Origin: Brachynemurus nebulosus
Taxonomy: Eukaryota; Arthropoda; Insecta; Neuroptera; Myrmeleontidae
Direction: 5' to 3'
DNA length: 64,000 nucleotides
Assembly (NCBI GenBank): GCA_035578155.1
Contig: JAPWDM010000001.1
Coordinates: 13,429,543 to 13,493,542, forward strand
In this document: piece after piece, positions 1-12,649 of the stretch
Layout: every line of letters begins with the position of its first letter
How positions within the stretch are numbered: position 1 is the stretch's first letter
Made by a program: the position numbers and the translations under genes
Notes under the pieces: model-generated
Told to the model about the DNA's origin: nothing
The model's database searches: none
What the model saw: only the letters and a program-made list of their open reading frames with translations

Positions 1-890
1 TTTTGAAAATTTTTTCACTAATAATCATTAATGCTAGAAAGTTAAATAATTTTAAATGGATTTAAGGTATCTTATGTAAGATCCATCAGAGTATTGCATG
101 GGGACCTAAAAACACCAAAAATGAATTACCCAATCGATTTTGAAAATTTTTTCACCGTTAGTAAGTTAAAGTATTTGAACTAAATAAGTTATTATATGAT
201 GTCCGCAAAAACCTTACGGACTGCCATAAGTTATATGAGATCCCTAGAACCCTTTTTTACTGTTAGAAAGATGAACTTTACACTAAAATTATTTTAGATG
301 AATAAAGATTATGTTGTTGAGTTCCGCCATGGTTCACTCTTCCCATAATTGTAAAAAGTAAACTAACCGCCCAATTTTGAAATTTTTTTCAGTTAGCTAA
401 ACTATTTTAGATAGATAATTATTACGTTATGTAAGGTCCGCAAGGGTCCATAGGACCCAAAATTGTCAAAAATAATCTAACCGACCGATTTTGAAAATTG
501 TTTCACTGTTAGGGAGCTAAGCTATTTTAGATAGGTATAGATTACGTTATGTAGGGTCCGCCAGGGTCCATGGGACCCAAAAGTGTCAAAAATAAACTAA
601 CCAACCGATTTTGAAAATTTTTTCACTGTTAGAGAGCTAAACTATTTTAGATGGATGTAAATTACGTTATGTAAGGTCCGCCAGGGTCCGTGGGATCAAA
701 AATTGTCAAAAATAAAATAACCGACCGATTTTGAAAATTTTTTCACTGTTAGAGAGCTAAACTATTTTAGATAGATATAGATTACGTTATGTAAGGTCCG
801 ATAGCGTCAGTGGGACCCAAAAGTGTCAGAAATAAAATAACTGACCGATTTTGAAAATTTTTCACTATTACAGAGGTAAACTATTTGGGG
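1..890. repeat. 120-bp satellite array (about 7 degenerate units)
   Basis: Units restart at about 481, 601, 721 and 841 with an exact 120-bp period; older, more diverged units lie at about 1, 140, 250 and 370. Each unit carries CCGACCGATTTTGAAAATTT, then TTTCACTGTTAGAGAGCTAA, a TTTTAGATAGAT block, ATTACGTTATGTAAGGTCCG and a TGGGACCCAAAAGTGTC block. The last four units are the most alike. The array runs off the left edge of the window, so its full size is unknown. No unit has a long open frame. Confidence 0.9.
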
Positions 891-1776
891 TAACTTGGAA
901 TATGGACTTTTCCCCTGAGTATCGGCGGTAACATTTCGAAAAATTTTATGAAATATAATTAAATAATACTCTATCTTCAAGTTAAATAAAACCAAGAAAC
1001 TAAGCTGAGTGTATATGTGTTGTCACAACACTGAGGTAATAAAATATAAACGTGTTCTCTGTTCGCTGCATAGAACCTGGATCCGAAATGTTTTGATGAG
1101 CCACAGAGTATATGTGTACACATAGCTATATGCATATAACTGAACGTAATGATTTTCCCCCTTAATGTTGATGTGGCTTCGCTATGTCGTCTGCGCGGAA
1201 CGTGCGGTGGAGACATTTCATTTCCCGTATAAATTATTTCAGGATAGCCCAATATGTGTGCATTGATTATTCTCATTGAAGTATATTCCTCCATATATTG
1301 GAATTTCAGTTATGAAATTCATTTGCGCTGGTCTTCGGGTGAGTATACCTGCTATATCAGAATATTCGGGGTATACATGCGGGAGGTAACTACCGACGTA
1401 TAACACTTTTCAATAATAAAACCAAAAAAACGCACAGGACATGTTTAAACAGGACAATGTGCTTGTAAATAACTTTCAGTTTTGTTCACTGAATTATATA
1501 ATTTATTTTAGTTATTGAATAAAATAAGAAACTTTTTGTAAGCAACCTCGACTGAGCGTGACCATAAATAAACTGTTTATATGTGATGGCACATACGAAA
1601 AGGTACACTTTGTACAATTATAGAAGTGAATTTCAAAAACAAAGTCAATTCAATATAATTTTGAGTATTTGATTTTTTTTAGATTATTTATTGCACTAAT
1701 ACAAAAATTAGATAATACAAATACTGGACGCTTTTATTTCTAAAATTAGCCAGTTTTTATACTAAATATTTTTAGA
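891..1776. other. Non-coding AT-rich DNA, nothing recognised
   Basis: No coding-like frame, tRNA or complete repeat is visible. Short open frames here have no recognisable composition or motifs. Confidence 0.6.
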
Positions 1777-2031
1777 CAGGGCCGCATTTATGTTTGTAGA
1801 TGCTTCGGGGCACTTCGAATGTGGTGGCCCCTGAACACTTTCCATGTCGAGACCTCCGAGTACTTTTGTAGAGGCCCCCTTAGAAAATTTCCGAAATTTT
1901 TCAAACTTTTCCGAAAAATAGAGCATCCCTTATTCCTGAATTTTGAGATTTTAGTCGATTTTGTGGATGCCCCTATTGTGCGAAGGTCTCGGGACACGTG
2001 CCCCAAGTGCCCTTATATAAATCTGCCTCTG
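1777..2031. mobile_element. Non-autonomous hAT-type element (MITE)
   Basis: Imperfect terminal inverted repeats: the left end begins CAGGGCCGCATTTATG, and the right end read on the minus strand begins CAGAGGCAGATTTAT. The 8 bases outside each end are TTTTTAGA (1769-1776) and TCTTTAGA (2032-2039), a 7/8 match that fits the 8-bp target duplication of hAT elements. There is no transposase; the 255-bp body holds only chance open frames. CAG...CTG ends agree with hAT. Confidence 0.7.
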
Positions 2032-2039
2032 TCTTTAGA

Positions 2040-3835
2040 CAAATTCACCTTTAAAAAGATCTACTTATTTCCGGAGAGCGGACGACATTCAAGATTAAAC
2101 AGTTTTCTAAAGTTGAAATTTACAAATTCGTTTGTCCTTAATGCCTGCAAAATTATACTACGATCAATATCTCTAGTAACATACGCGATTATCCTTCTTT
2201 TTTCTTTATCATTTTGTGTAAATCGAAAACATATTAGACCAGTAATTTCGCTGGATAGCCGCGGTTCCACAAGAACCCACCGTTTGTTCAAAATTGCCAA
2301 ATCGTTTCAATATAGTTCAACCTACCCCTTACTATAAGAATTTGTACAATTAAAAGTAGTAGAATGCAATAATTTGTTATTCTGTTGTACAAAATTTGTT
2401 TCAAGACCCTGCAAATCAACTTAGCACCGAGCCCCGCTAGCAGTGGTCCTGACTACCACTACGTAGATCATAGATCATAGATAATCACAATTATGCATAA
2501 GTATGGGTAACTTCAAAAATGTAAACTTTACCGTATCGATGCAGCATCATGACCTTTCTGATGCGTCTATATGATGCGATACTGATGGTCTCTTGAAATT
2601 TGATGCACATTAGATGTTTTTGAACGGGATGTTGACATCATTTAACCTGTGATTTGGCTATAATAGATAATATAGCATGATTAGACTATAGATACAGCAA
2701 TACAGTCCTTGTATATATTATCTTTGAATTTCAACTTGAAGTTACTTGAAATTGAAAAAATTGAAATTATTTGAATAAAAAATATTACATATTTTAAGTG
2801 CAAGATGTATTCAGATAGTTTAAACAATTTTAATGAGAGGTAAATAAATTCATCTTTTTCAACATTTAGTTTTTCGGAATTATTCCTATAACCATTATGG
2901 TCATAGGACCACTGGCATCATTCTTTATTCACATTACCAGACTCTAGCCACGACAGCCACCAATATTTTAAATGTAAGTAGCTGTGACATTACATTATGC
3001 GCATGACACGCATCACCAAATATCTTGCTGCATTGTTTTGACGCATCAAATGCAAAAATGAATTTTTGATTTTCCGTTGTGATGCGTCTGATGCGTTTTT
3101 GAACTTTTGACTCTGCCTCATGCAAGCAGTGATGCATTTTTGAAGTTAGCCTATATTCTTAATACAAACTTATTGCTTATTTAAGAGAATATGAAAAAGC
3201 GGGTTTACCTCGGATACTTTCCGTAAATAAATTAACAACAATATTATATTTTCTATTTAACGATACGTTTGCTTTTGAAATTAACCTCCACATACTAATA
3301 ATGCAATAGATCCCTCTAAACAAGTTCCATATGAGTGTAATCGATGAAAAAATATTTTTTGTTAATAAGGAAATTACAAATAGTAAATACTAACTATGTA
3401 ACTATGTATGTATACATACATGTATGTAATAATGTAATATACAGTATACAACGTATACAATATATAGGTACTCAATATATCATAATTACAGTGGAAATTG
3501 AAAATGAAGAGATAAATAGAATTTTTTTACTTGTTGAATCATAAATAGCATGAAAGCGCCCTCCTCAATGTATTTTAATTATTTCTAGTGTATAATTATA
3601 CTGAATAGTCTGATCAAATGGCACAATCGGCAACAAAGCTGAGTGAAAAAAGTGAACTTGCATATGTTTCAATCAAAAGGGAAAGGTAAATTAAGCAGGA
3701 AAACAATTAAAGTTCAATAAGTTTTTTATAACAAAAATATATTTTTTAAACTGAATTGAGTGAATAACAGTTTCCAATTGTTAAAATTAAAAAATTTTTT
3801 ATTAGATCAAATATTGACTAGTATAAAATTTGTTT
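2040..3835. other. Non-coding AT-rich DNA
   Basis: No gene is visible. Two patches (about 2538-2620 and 3040-3140) are unusually rich in GATGCRTC/GATGCA words and may be remnants of one degenerate repeat. Short ATGTATGTATACATACATG-type microsatellite sequence lies at 3402-3430. Confidence 0.5.
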
Positions 3836-3837
3836 AA

Positions 3838-3985
3838 GATAGTTGGTCGATAAAACGATTTTGTCAAAGGATTTTAACGAAACTTCTCTACATATTTATT
3901 TAATTCAATACCAATAATACGAATCCTTACGGACCACCCCAATTTTGAGAAAAACGATTTCAAAGTTTTGTAATTTTAACACGGG

Positions 3986-4055
<70 letters not shown>

Positions 4056-4390
4056 GAAACGTGTTTCAAAATGGAAACGTGTCAAAGGAATTTGATAAAA
4101 ATTTAATATGTTATAAAATACAAAGTTACAAACCATATTTAATAAGAAATAAAAATTATTGACCACGCCGTTCTTGAAATATAATTTATAAACATCATTC
4201 TACAACGTTTTTCCCACGTTTTTTCAACAATGTTTTCATATTGCTACAGCATAAGCGCGCGGAAATTAAAAAAAAACAAGTGGTATACCAATATAATCAC
4301 TGAAGAATATTAACACATTATTTAATTTTTGATAAAAGAAAATTTTTTTTTGAGATGTACTTTTGTACCTGACTATCTCAGAGCAACTAC
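3838..4390 (+). repeat. Dispersed repeat, copy 1 (with (AT)n insertion)
   Basis: Shares an extended similar stretch with 42064-42545 in the same orientation: AAACGATTTTGTCAAAGGAT, then TTTTGAGAAAAACGATTTCA, AAAGTTTTGTAATTTTAACA, AAAGGAATTTGATAAAAATT, and a distal part around AACAAGTGGTATAC. An (AT)n tract at about 3987-4040 followed by poly-T splits this copy but not the other. No coding potential was seen. The class is unknown. Confidence 0.7.
3987..4040. repeat. (AT)n microsatellite
   Basis: Uninterrupted AT dinucleotides, followed by a T run, inside the dispersed repeat at 3838-4390. Confidence 0.95.
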
Positions 4391-4517
4391 GTTCAACAGA
4401 ATTTTCTAATTTTGTCTTCTAACAGGTTTTCGCATTTAAAATAGTTTTCTTTTTTTTCCATAGTATAAAAATAAATGTCGTAATCAAGGTTTGTAGGAAT
4501 AAGAATTTGAAAGACTG

Positions 4518-4789
4518 TCCCAACTATTATTATAAATGCGAGGAAAGTGAGTTTGTTCATTTGTCTTGTTTTCACGCCTCAACAGCTTAACCGATCAACT
4601 TAAAAGTTTACGCAGAGATAACTTGACAGAATGATATAGGCTAGTTTAAACAAGAAAACTTTTAAGTTGATCTAATCCAGTAGAAAAATTTCCCAGAAAA
4701 AAATGACAATGGGTATACTAACTACACGTATTAAATTGATGCTGTAATATTTCAAACCCCATGCGGGTGAAGCCGCAAGTAAATGCTGG
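4518..4789 (+). mobile_element. Short non-autonomous Helitron
   Basis: Candidate 5' TC at 4518 is followed by a TATTATTATAAATGCGAGG block, the usual start of common insect Helitrons, then a CGCCTCAACAGCTTAACCGA block. The 3' end has a GCGG-GTGAAG-CCGC hairpin (about 4763-4776) and then CTGG at 4786-4789 followed by T, fitting the CTRR-T Helitron terminus. There is no Rep/helicase frame. The 5' boundary is less certain than the 3' one. Confidence 0.6.
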
Positions 4790-6109
4790 TCTTTTTATAA
4801 AAGATTTCGAGAATATAGTATAATCTTTTTCTTGCTTTTTTTGAACAAACGATTATTTTTATAAATTCTGGATCTTTTGTTTCTAACTAAACTAATTATG
4901 TAACCATTACAGTTAAAAAATGACTGTAATCTATATTATCCGAATTTAAAAAATCGACTTAAACTGAAAAAACTAATTTGAAAGACTATTTTCTTAACTT
5001 TAGAAAGTCGGTCGAATGCTTCTATAACACCAATTGAACTCGAGTTACCTTGAAAAATCCAGAATTGCGATAAATTGAGACTGTACACCGTTATTTTGAC
5101 AATGACTATGATTGATGATTATGAGCGTTAAGTCGTAATAATACACGTATGAGTTAAGTTAGAAGGTGAATTCCCAGTTAATTGTTTGAAAATAATTTCA
5201 GACGTAAGCCCACAGCAGTTATCTCTCAAATAAACCGTTTTATCAATTCATAGTCACAGATATCCCTACCATAAGTTTTATCACTTCTTAATAACACATT
5301 TGGATTTACCAGCGCCACCACCATATTTTTTAAAATCAAAATATAAACTCATAAAATACAACGTAATTTAAAAAAAAAACATTACTAACTCAATAATGTG
5401 TGATATGTCAAAAACACTGACATGAAATTAATAAAATTATGAATTGTTTAAAATTGTAAAATTAAACTAACTTTTAAAATAAAAGTATATTGTACATAAA
5501 AAAATCCACTTTTTGCACACTCCAAGAAGTGCAACAAAAACATCAAGTGAGAGGACCATCATGTGTTCAGATCCCTTACTCGTCACAGACGGTTCGTGTA
5601 TCTTCAAATTAGTTGTACGTACATGTAATTTACCTACATATTGTTATAGTTGTAACATGTTTTAGGAGTTTTAGGACTGTTGTCATCAAGGGGTCAAACT
5701 AGATTGTCTATGTCTCTGTTCCACTTGTAATGAGTTTATGACGTAAATCTCCCCACTCTGTTTGTGTAGATACACACTGTTTGCAATGTATTAGTTTGGT
5801 GTTTTTTAGTAGTGTGCGTATTTACGCACACTACTGCAACACACGTATTACCAGAGAGAGCTGTTCAACGTGTTCAACTAACAATGGTAACAATGTACAT
5901 ATAATGCACTGTGCGTTCGACGACGGACACGGACTGACTAATGCCTTAAGCTGTGACACGTCTCCAAATGACTCCAAGCCAATTACACTTTTTTGATATT
6001 AGTTGGCTTCTATGTTCTATGGTTGTCATTGCTACACATCGTTGAAGTATTTTATTGCAATTTATTAAGCTAATGTTCATTATTATTAAAACTATATTAG
6101 CTATTTATG
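4790..6109. other. Non-coding AT-rich DNA, nothing recognised
   Basis: No gene or RNA is visible. A short open frame near 5781-5996 has no motif and is likely chance. Confidence 0.5.
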
Positions 6110-6735
6110 CAACAAGTACATAATGAAGATCTTTATGAACGAGCCGTGTTTATGGCTGAGCGAGCTTGCGAGCGAGGCCAATAAAAAAAGGCGAGTTCAT
6201 AAAGTGAAATTATGTACAAGTTGCATACAAAGCTTTATGTACGACTGTTAAAACTCCTACTTATAGATAAAAATCGAATTTATAAATCTCACGTCTATAC
6301 TTTAAATAAAAAATGTATTTTATACATATATAGTTGGCATAGACAAATTTATTGTGTTTAAAGTATGCTTTGGTTATGATCTGTCATCTAAAGCTAATAA
6401 AATATTGGAACATTTTTAAAAGATTTTTCAACAAAACTTATTAATACTTAAAAAAGAAAGGAGAAAAAGCTCCCTGGAATAAATATTAATAATAGTTCAG
6501 ATTGTGTAATTAATATTAATTATGCCAACATTTGTAAATATGGTATACAAATAAAGTTAGTGTGTTTTCTGTTTATTGTAAAATTGAAATTAAAATTTAT
6601 CAAGTAGACTATTCTTTATGGCACTAGTGCTTTTTGCTTTTCATTATGCAACTAGTGCCAAAAAGTAATACTTTTTATATCTCTTAACAATATAATAAAA
6701 TAGGCTTTTATGATTCAGTCGTACATAAAATATTT
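6110..6735. repeat. Fold-back (palindromic) repeat
   Basis: Contains the inverted pair TTTATGTACGACTG (6234-6247) and CAGTCGTACATAAA (6716-6729). An outer palindrome of TTTATGAAC... and ...GTTCATAAA flanks a GC-richer GAGCGAGCTTGCGAGCGAG hairpin (about 6158-6176). A nested pair GGCACTAGTGC / GCAACTAGTGCC lies at about 6618-6660. It is probably one or two nested non-autonomous DNA elements; no duplication site was resolved. Confidence 0.5.
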
Positions 6736-7344
6736 TAGACGTATTATTATTATTATTTTATTTATTTAAAAAAAAAAAAAAAAACATTATAATACTTATA
6801 TTCTAATTTCTGTTGAGTTAGATGTAGGTAATTTTATTTAGTAAGTACCCTAGGATAATTATTTATTTCATTCAAATATTCAGATTCATAGAAAGTTATT
6901 CTTTTTATAACAAGTTACGTCAAAATATATTTTCTTTGGACCGTCACAGGAACTTCACGAACTGTAACTCAGGAGGGGAAGGGAAAATTTTGTTGCACCT
7001 CTTGGAATTCCACTATATATTTTATATTTTAATTCAATTTAACAAAAACTAATATTTAGTAGATTGACTTAAATAAAATGATCATAATATTTCGCTAATA
7101 ATTGTCTCTCACCCCCTCAGATATACCTGTATCTTGATCATCAAGTTATTTGAATTTTGCTATGTATAAAATGAATAATAATTTGCATATACAGGTAATA
7201 CAAACATATATGTTACATGAAAATGTCTGAGATTCAGACTGAATTGACATTAATGCTCGTTCGGCACGCACAGACACTCCGATGTGGCATGTTTTGTGGA
7301 CAACAAACCGTTGAATATGGCGTCCGGAACAACAATAATATACC

Positions 7345-7346
<2 letters not shown>
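6736..7346. other. Non-coding AT-rich DNA
   Basis: A poly-A run at 6769-6784 and ordinary AT-rich sequence; no gene is seen. Confidence 0.5.

Positions 7347-7423
<77 letters not shown>
7347..7423. repeat. (TA)n microsatellite
   Basis: About 38 perfect TA units. The Tyr-Ile repeat open frames on both strands here are artefacts of the dinucleotide. Confidence 0.95.
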
Positions 7424-7427
<4 letters not shown>

Positions 7428-7786
7428 ACGTGTTTCATTTGATATAAAACGTTTAAGGGACAATACTTTACGCTATATCTTTATGAAATTTATGAAATTA
7501 TATATTTTATTAGTTTGAAATAATATTTACATACACAAACACGTATTGTGTTTATTTCCTTGACGTAATAATTTTACCAACTTTATAACTTTTTTTTTGT
7601 TAACATTAATATCAAAATATTTATTAGTCTGAAAATATACAGCCTGATTTAGTAATGCAGTTCACTGAAGGAACGATTGTTTCAGAATAATTTTCTCAAA
7701 AGAAAAATCTTGGAAGCATACGACATAATTTCGTCATGCCCATCTGTCTGTCTGTTAGTTTGTCCGCCTATCTGTGCGTCTATTAA

Positions 7787-7950
7787 ACTGAGCGTCCATT
7801 AGGTCGGAAACGCGGTGCGGCGCGGTTCTTACATCATTAAGGTCTCCGGGGCGGTACCGCGCCATCTGTAGGACACACCTGTATTTATTCAGATGTATTT
7901 ATTTCCGAGAGCGGAACTGCGCCGCGATTCTGACCCAGTGGACGCTCAGT
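7787..7950. mobile_element. Short TIR element (MITE), GC-rich
   Basis: Left end ACTGAGCGTCCATTAGGTC; right end read in reverse ACTGAGCGTCCACTGGGTC (about 17 of 19 match). The 164-bp body is markedly GC-richer than its surroundings (GCGGTGCGGCGCGG, GGCGGTACCGCGCC). I could not fix a clean target duplication (ATTA occurs near both ends). The superfamily is unassigned. Confidence 0.6.
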
Positions 7951-8022
7951 ATTACACTCCAATAATTTCAACATCTCTGGGCTTGAAATTTTACATGTAT
8001 GTATGTATGTATATATTATAAA

Positions 8023-8709
8023 CTAGCTGTACTCGCGACGTCGTTCGCGTGACGCAGTGTTATAAACTCAATGAGAAGCATAATAATAATTATACAGAAC
8101 TTGCATAGAAAAATAATTTTTGCGTAATGAATGCACATGCTCAAAATGGTTTTTATATTTTCCCGTGGGAATGGGACTTTTTCCCGGAGTAAAAAGTATC
8201 TTAAATGTTGGCACAAGTAATAAGTTATCACCACACCAAATTTCATCAAAATCCATTCAATTGTTTTTGCATAATGTGTGCACATGCTCAAAATAGTTTT
8301 TCTATTTTCCCGTGGAAATGAGACATTTTTTTCGGAATAAAGAGTATTTTGGAAGTTGACCCAGGCAATAAGTTACCACCAATCCAAATTTCATTAAAAT
8401 CTGTCCAATAGTTTTTACGTAATGTGCGCACATGTTCAGAATGGTTTTTCTATTTTCCCGTGGGAATGAGACATTTTATCGGAATAAAAAGTATCCTCGA
8501 TGTTGACCCAGGTAATAAGTTATCATCACACCAAATTTCATTAAAATCCGTTCAATAGTTTTGCGTGATGCGTGAACAGACAGACAGACAAAATTTTTAA
8601 AAATCGGTTTTGATATCTACATCTATAACTATTTACAGTACCAGTATAATTTTCAAAAAATATTCCATGTACAGAAATGGTCTCGTAATAATTTTATTAT
8701 ATGTATAGA
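8023..8709 (-). mobile_element. Non-autonomous Helitron, copy 1
   Basis: Read on the minus strand it starts TCTATACATATAATAAAA at 8709 and ends CTAG at 8023-8026, sitting exactly between A and T as Helitrons do. Just inside the 3' end is a CGCGA-ACGACG-TCGCG hairpin. The body has a GTCT microsatellite block and three tandem monomers of about 140 bp with TTTCATTAAAATCCG and AATAAGTTATCACCAC words. There is no Rep/helicase. The same family recurs at 40322 and 44794. Open frames inside are readings of the monomer. Confidence 0.8.
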
Positions 8710-10264
8710 TGTAATTTCAATTAATACACATTGCGTTCATATTTTGAAGTTTACACTAGTTTACTGAAGTAATAATTTTATTGAATACTTTCGTTTAAAT
8801 ACTAATTTTTTTAACCGTTTAAGAACGGTTTAAGTAGTTATTTTTAAAGGTATTATCTTTAAAGGTTATATTTAAAGGTTCTGTATTATCGATGAAATAT
8901 AAAATGCACATGTAAGATTTCAGATTAAGATTTAAGCTTTTATTTTTAACGGTACGACTTTTAGCAAAAACAGGTAAACTAGTATTTTTGATGCAGTTTT
9001 CATATTTGATATTAATATTTCAGTTGGTCAAATCGTATTCACTCTATTTCAAATTTTACCCCCAGTTTTATCATCAAGGCCCCTTTAACAGGTCCGACTC
9101 TGGATTTGAGTACGTCAATAGAAAGGCCTTTAAAAATGAAGGGTTGTGTCAATTTAAACTTCTAGACAAAATTAAATTTTTACTCCAACTTTGAAGGTTG
9201 ATTTCACCTCCTAAATGGTATTTAAAGCCGATAAAAAGATACGTGTCTGTTATTTCTGTTTTGGCCTGTCTGCACACCTACCAAGTTTCATCAAAATCGG
9301 GAATTATCACTTCAAGATCTTGTTAAACATTTCCTAAAAATATTCAAGTTTTACCAATTAAAAATTCTAATCTAGAATTTGTTTGCTTTAAATAATATTA
9401 TTGAAATTCTTAATAGCAATTTCTATATGATATGATATTATTATTTTCTATTTAGACAAAAAACAAAATACTTTCAAAACTTTCTTAATAACTCATACTG
9501 TTCAATAAGTAACAAAAACTATTATTTCTATACTAACATTAAAAGCAGCTTCCATTCAATAATATTACAAATAATTACAAAACACACATGGTAAAATAGA
9601 ATATTATTAGAACTATTATTAAATTGTTAACAATGTTATCCAGTGTGTATTAATTTGATCGCTGTCGTTGCATAATTTTATGTCGGGATGTCAACATAGT
9701 CGGGCCGAGACGACACAAGAACCATCCATACATGGTGTGTTACAACATTCCAGAAATTATAACAAACACAGCGTGCCGCGTGCCGGGCCGTACTGCACCG
9801 CCACTGTAACCGTGGTGAACGTATTACAAGTGATAAATATTTTAGTTGCTAATGGGGAATGAGTGCCGAGTGGGTGTTGTGTGTGTGTGTGTGTGTGGGA
9901 TAATAAACGCACCGTATATATACGTCATGTTGTAAACTATGTGTAAAGAATTTTTCCGAAGATACAACGAACGTTATGGCAATAATAATGTAACATGTGT
10001 TTACATGTATATATTGTTGTATAGTTAGACAGTGAGAGTATTTCATTACGCTATTTATTACCAATAAAACAGAATTAAACAATAGTAAGTTAGTACGGCG
10101 TGGGGGAAATATGAATGAGACGTGACGGGATAAAAGAGTTTTAAAATACTTCTGTCACAGCATCCTGTACAATTTAGCAAATTTATCAGAAGTTACCCTT
10201 AAGCGAGTAATCTCTTGTTACCTAAGGCAGGTATACTAAAAATTATAATAATACTGATGTTCAT
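8710..10264. other. Non-coding AT-rich DNA with a (GT)n tract
   Basis: No gene is seen. A (GT)n tract lies at about 9876-9896. 9240-9320 contains CCAAGTTTCATCAAAATCGG, a Helitron-monomer-like scrap. GC-richer text at 9660-9870 has an open frame without recognisable features. Confidence 0.45.
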
Positions 10265-10385
10265 TTGAATTAGAAATCATAGAGTGATTGAAAAATTATT
10301 AAACTGGATCGGCTGAGAATCGAATCTAGGGCCTCTGAACAACCAGTCAAACGCTTTACTACTAGTCCACCGATCTTCTGTTCGA
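10265..10385 (-). repeat. Fragment of tRNA-derived fold-back repeat
   Basis: Read on the minus strand it carries a degenerate tRNA-like half (GGCCCTAGATTCGATTC). It is flanked by an ATTGAAAAATTATTAAACTG / AAATCATAGAGTGATTG block shared with 10757-11273 and 56446-56690. Confidence 0.5.
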
Positions 10386-10756
10386 TAACCACTTAATTTT
10401 GATAAAGAATCAATCATACAATTTTACTCAGGGATAATATAGTCGACAAGCAAAAAAAGTCACTTTTTACTTTTACTAGCTTTTGCCCGGGTCCTTTATC
10501 AATGACTCCGGACCCCCCTTTTCAAGCCGGACCCCAGGATTACAGTCACAGCTATCCTTTCCCCTCGTCGGACCTGTTTTTACTTTCTTAAAATGCGAGA
10601 AGCAGTTATTATAATTTCAAAATTACGGATGTGCTGATGTGCTTGTGGGCTTTATTAAGTTTGGCGAACTTTTGTTCCTATTTAGACATACGTTAATATT
10701 TTATATGCTCACTTTTAATGTTCAACTAAACTGAAACTTGAGCACACGATTTACTT

Positions 10757-11273
10757 TGGTGTATATGACCAAATCATTGTTTTAATTAAAAATCACATAA
10801 TGACTGAACACTATCAAACTTGATTAGCTGGGAATTTAAAGCAGAACCAGTGGCCTAAGGCATGGGTGCCCGTACTCGGGGGCAAGGGGAGTCGCGGAAA
10901 ACTATTAGGAAAACGATAAAATATATATAAGTGTAGTGGTAGTCAAGTGTTTTTTTCTCTTAACGTAGCCTAGTATTTTAGCAACAGGATCAAGTTTTGC
11001 AACATGGTCAGAATTGGAACTTTTTATAGTTACTTGCAAATCGACATTCGTCATCCAAAATATTAAAAATGCTCCTTACCCCCAGTTCTAGGCCCCTCCT
11101 ACAAATTATCATAAGGGCGCTCTTGGCCTTAGGGGAAAGTGATCGACTGGTCATCCTGGTTAAGATCCTGGGTTCGAGTCCCAACTAATCAAGTTTAATA
11201 ATTATTCATTCACTATTTGATTTTTAATTAAAACAATGATTTGGTCATACATACCAAAATAAATTGTATATGA
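10757..11273. repeat. Fold-back repeat with tRNA-like internal sequence
   Basis: Left arm (about 10765-10840: GACCAAATCATTGTTTTAAT and following) is the reverse complement of the right arm (about 11185-11260: AAAACAATGATTTGGTC). The inner edge of the right arm holds GGGTTCGAGTCCC (about 11171-11183), a good Pol III B-box, so the arms look tRNA-derived. The centre (about 10860-11130) is unrelated sequence. Same family as 56446-56690. Confidence 0.65.
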
Positions 11274-12645
11274 TTAAAATATTTCTTTGGATCCCTCACA
11301 TGAAGTTTGTTACCCTGGGGCCTTTACAGGCCATCTTGCAACAAACTTCACATTTGAGATTAAAAGTCACTCTTAGTTCCTTGGTGAATAATATACGGTG
11401 TTGCAATTCCGATTAATTTAAAATTATAAAAATTTAAAAAAAAATTTTTATTATCATTTGAATTGTGTAAAACAATATAAACTTCTATAATAACTAAAAG
11501 TAACAGTAAGTCCCAGAATTAGGAAATAAATAAAATTTATTGAATATGAATGAAAATAAACATCGTAGATTTGGAACTTTTTTAAAGACAAATAAAAATG
11601 TTCCAACTTATGTAACGAAATATGTCATATTTTTATAAATATTTAACAACTTCACCGAAATATGACACATTTCATCACATAATTTATAAAATATTTTCCT
11701 AAACATTTTTTCATCAAAATATTGCAAAAAATATAATCTACCTTTTATTATTGAATTCACTGAATTCTGAAGATATCAACAATATTTTACCTACAACATT
11801 TTACCTGTAAGAGATAATATATTTTGATAACACAAATATTTTAAAAGCCTTTTTAATTGCTGTCATAAAACAAACGTTTACACAATTTTATCAACATTCA
11901 ATTCCATTACGGCATAATTAAACAATTCAACAAACAAATCTTTTATTCGAATAATTTTATATTTTAAATTCATTATAGAGAATTATAATTCATACATATA
12001 TACCTATTTCATTCACTCATGTCAAACTCGACGAAAATATTATGTTCTTATCGTCAGAAAAATTTTCTGTATCACAATAGAAATAATTAAATCAAACGAC
12101 GAATGAAAAACGAAAAGGAAAACGCAGATTAAAAAACAACAAATGTTTTGTTGAAAACAAATCAACAAAACGAATATAATTATAATAGTAATAATAATGA
12201 TAATAAAGTAGGTACGTCTCTACATAATGTAAAGATTTTACCATTTTTACCAAACAATGGTTTTATTAATGCGATTAAATAGCACTTTGAATGGATGGGT
12301 TGCCGTTAAAATAAAATAAATATCATTGTGAATTAAATATTCAAATAAAATATTAAAAATATGTTCTACAATTATAAATAAATGCTATTCAATCTGGTGT
12401 TTGTTACTGGTATTGAATGATTCAAAAGAAAATAATAATATTAAAAATGAACATTTTTAATAAGCTTGAAAATGATAAGATATAATATATGAGAAAATGT
12501 TTTATTGGACATTAAAAAAATGTCTAACATTTATAAGAATTTGCAATACTTTTTTAATTGTCTTTATTTTATAAATATCTGAAAAGTATTGCGTTACTTG
12601 ATGGTAAATGCAATCGGTGTATCGAAATGAATTATAGGGAAATTC
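11274..12645. other. Very AT-rich non-coding DNA
   Basis: Long A/T-rich stretch with no gene, TIR or tandem structure that I can support. Confidence 0.5.
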
Positions 12646-12649
12646 TTGT

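Noticed and set aside
1788..2337. 172-aa and 72-aa frames over 1788-2337
   Set aside because: They start inside a hAT MITE and run into unrelated non-coding sequence; no motif.
3961..4040. CRISPR-like or other array
   Set aside because: Simple dinucleotide repeat. No direct repeats with unique spacers exist anywhere in the window.
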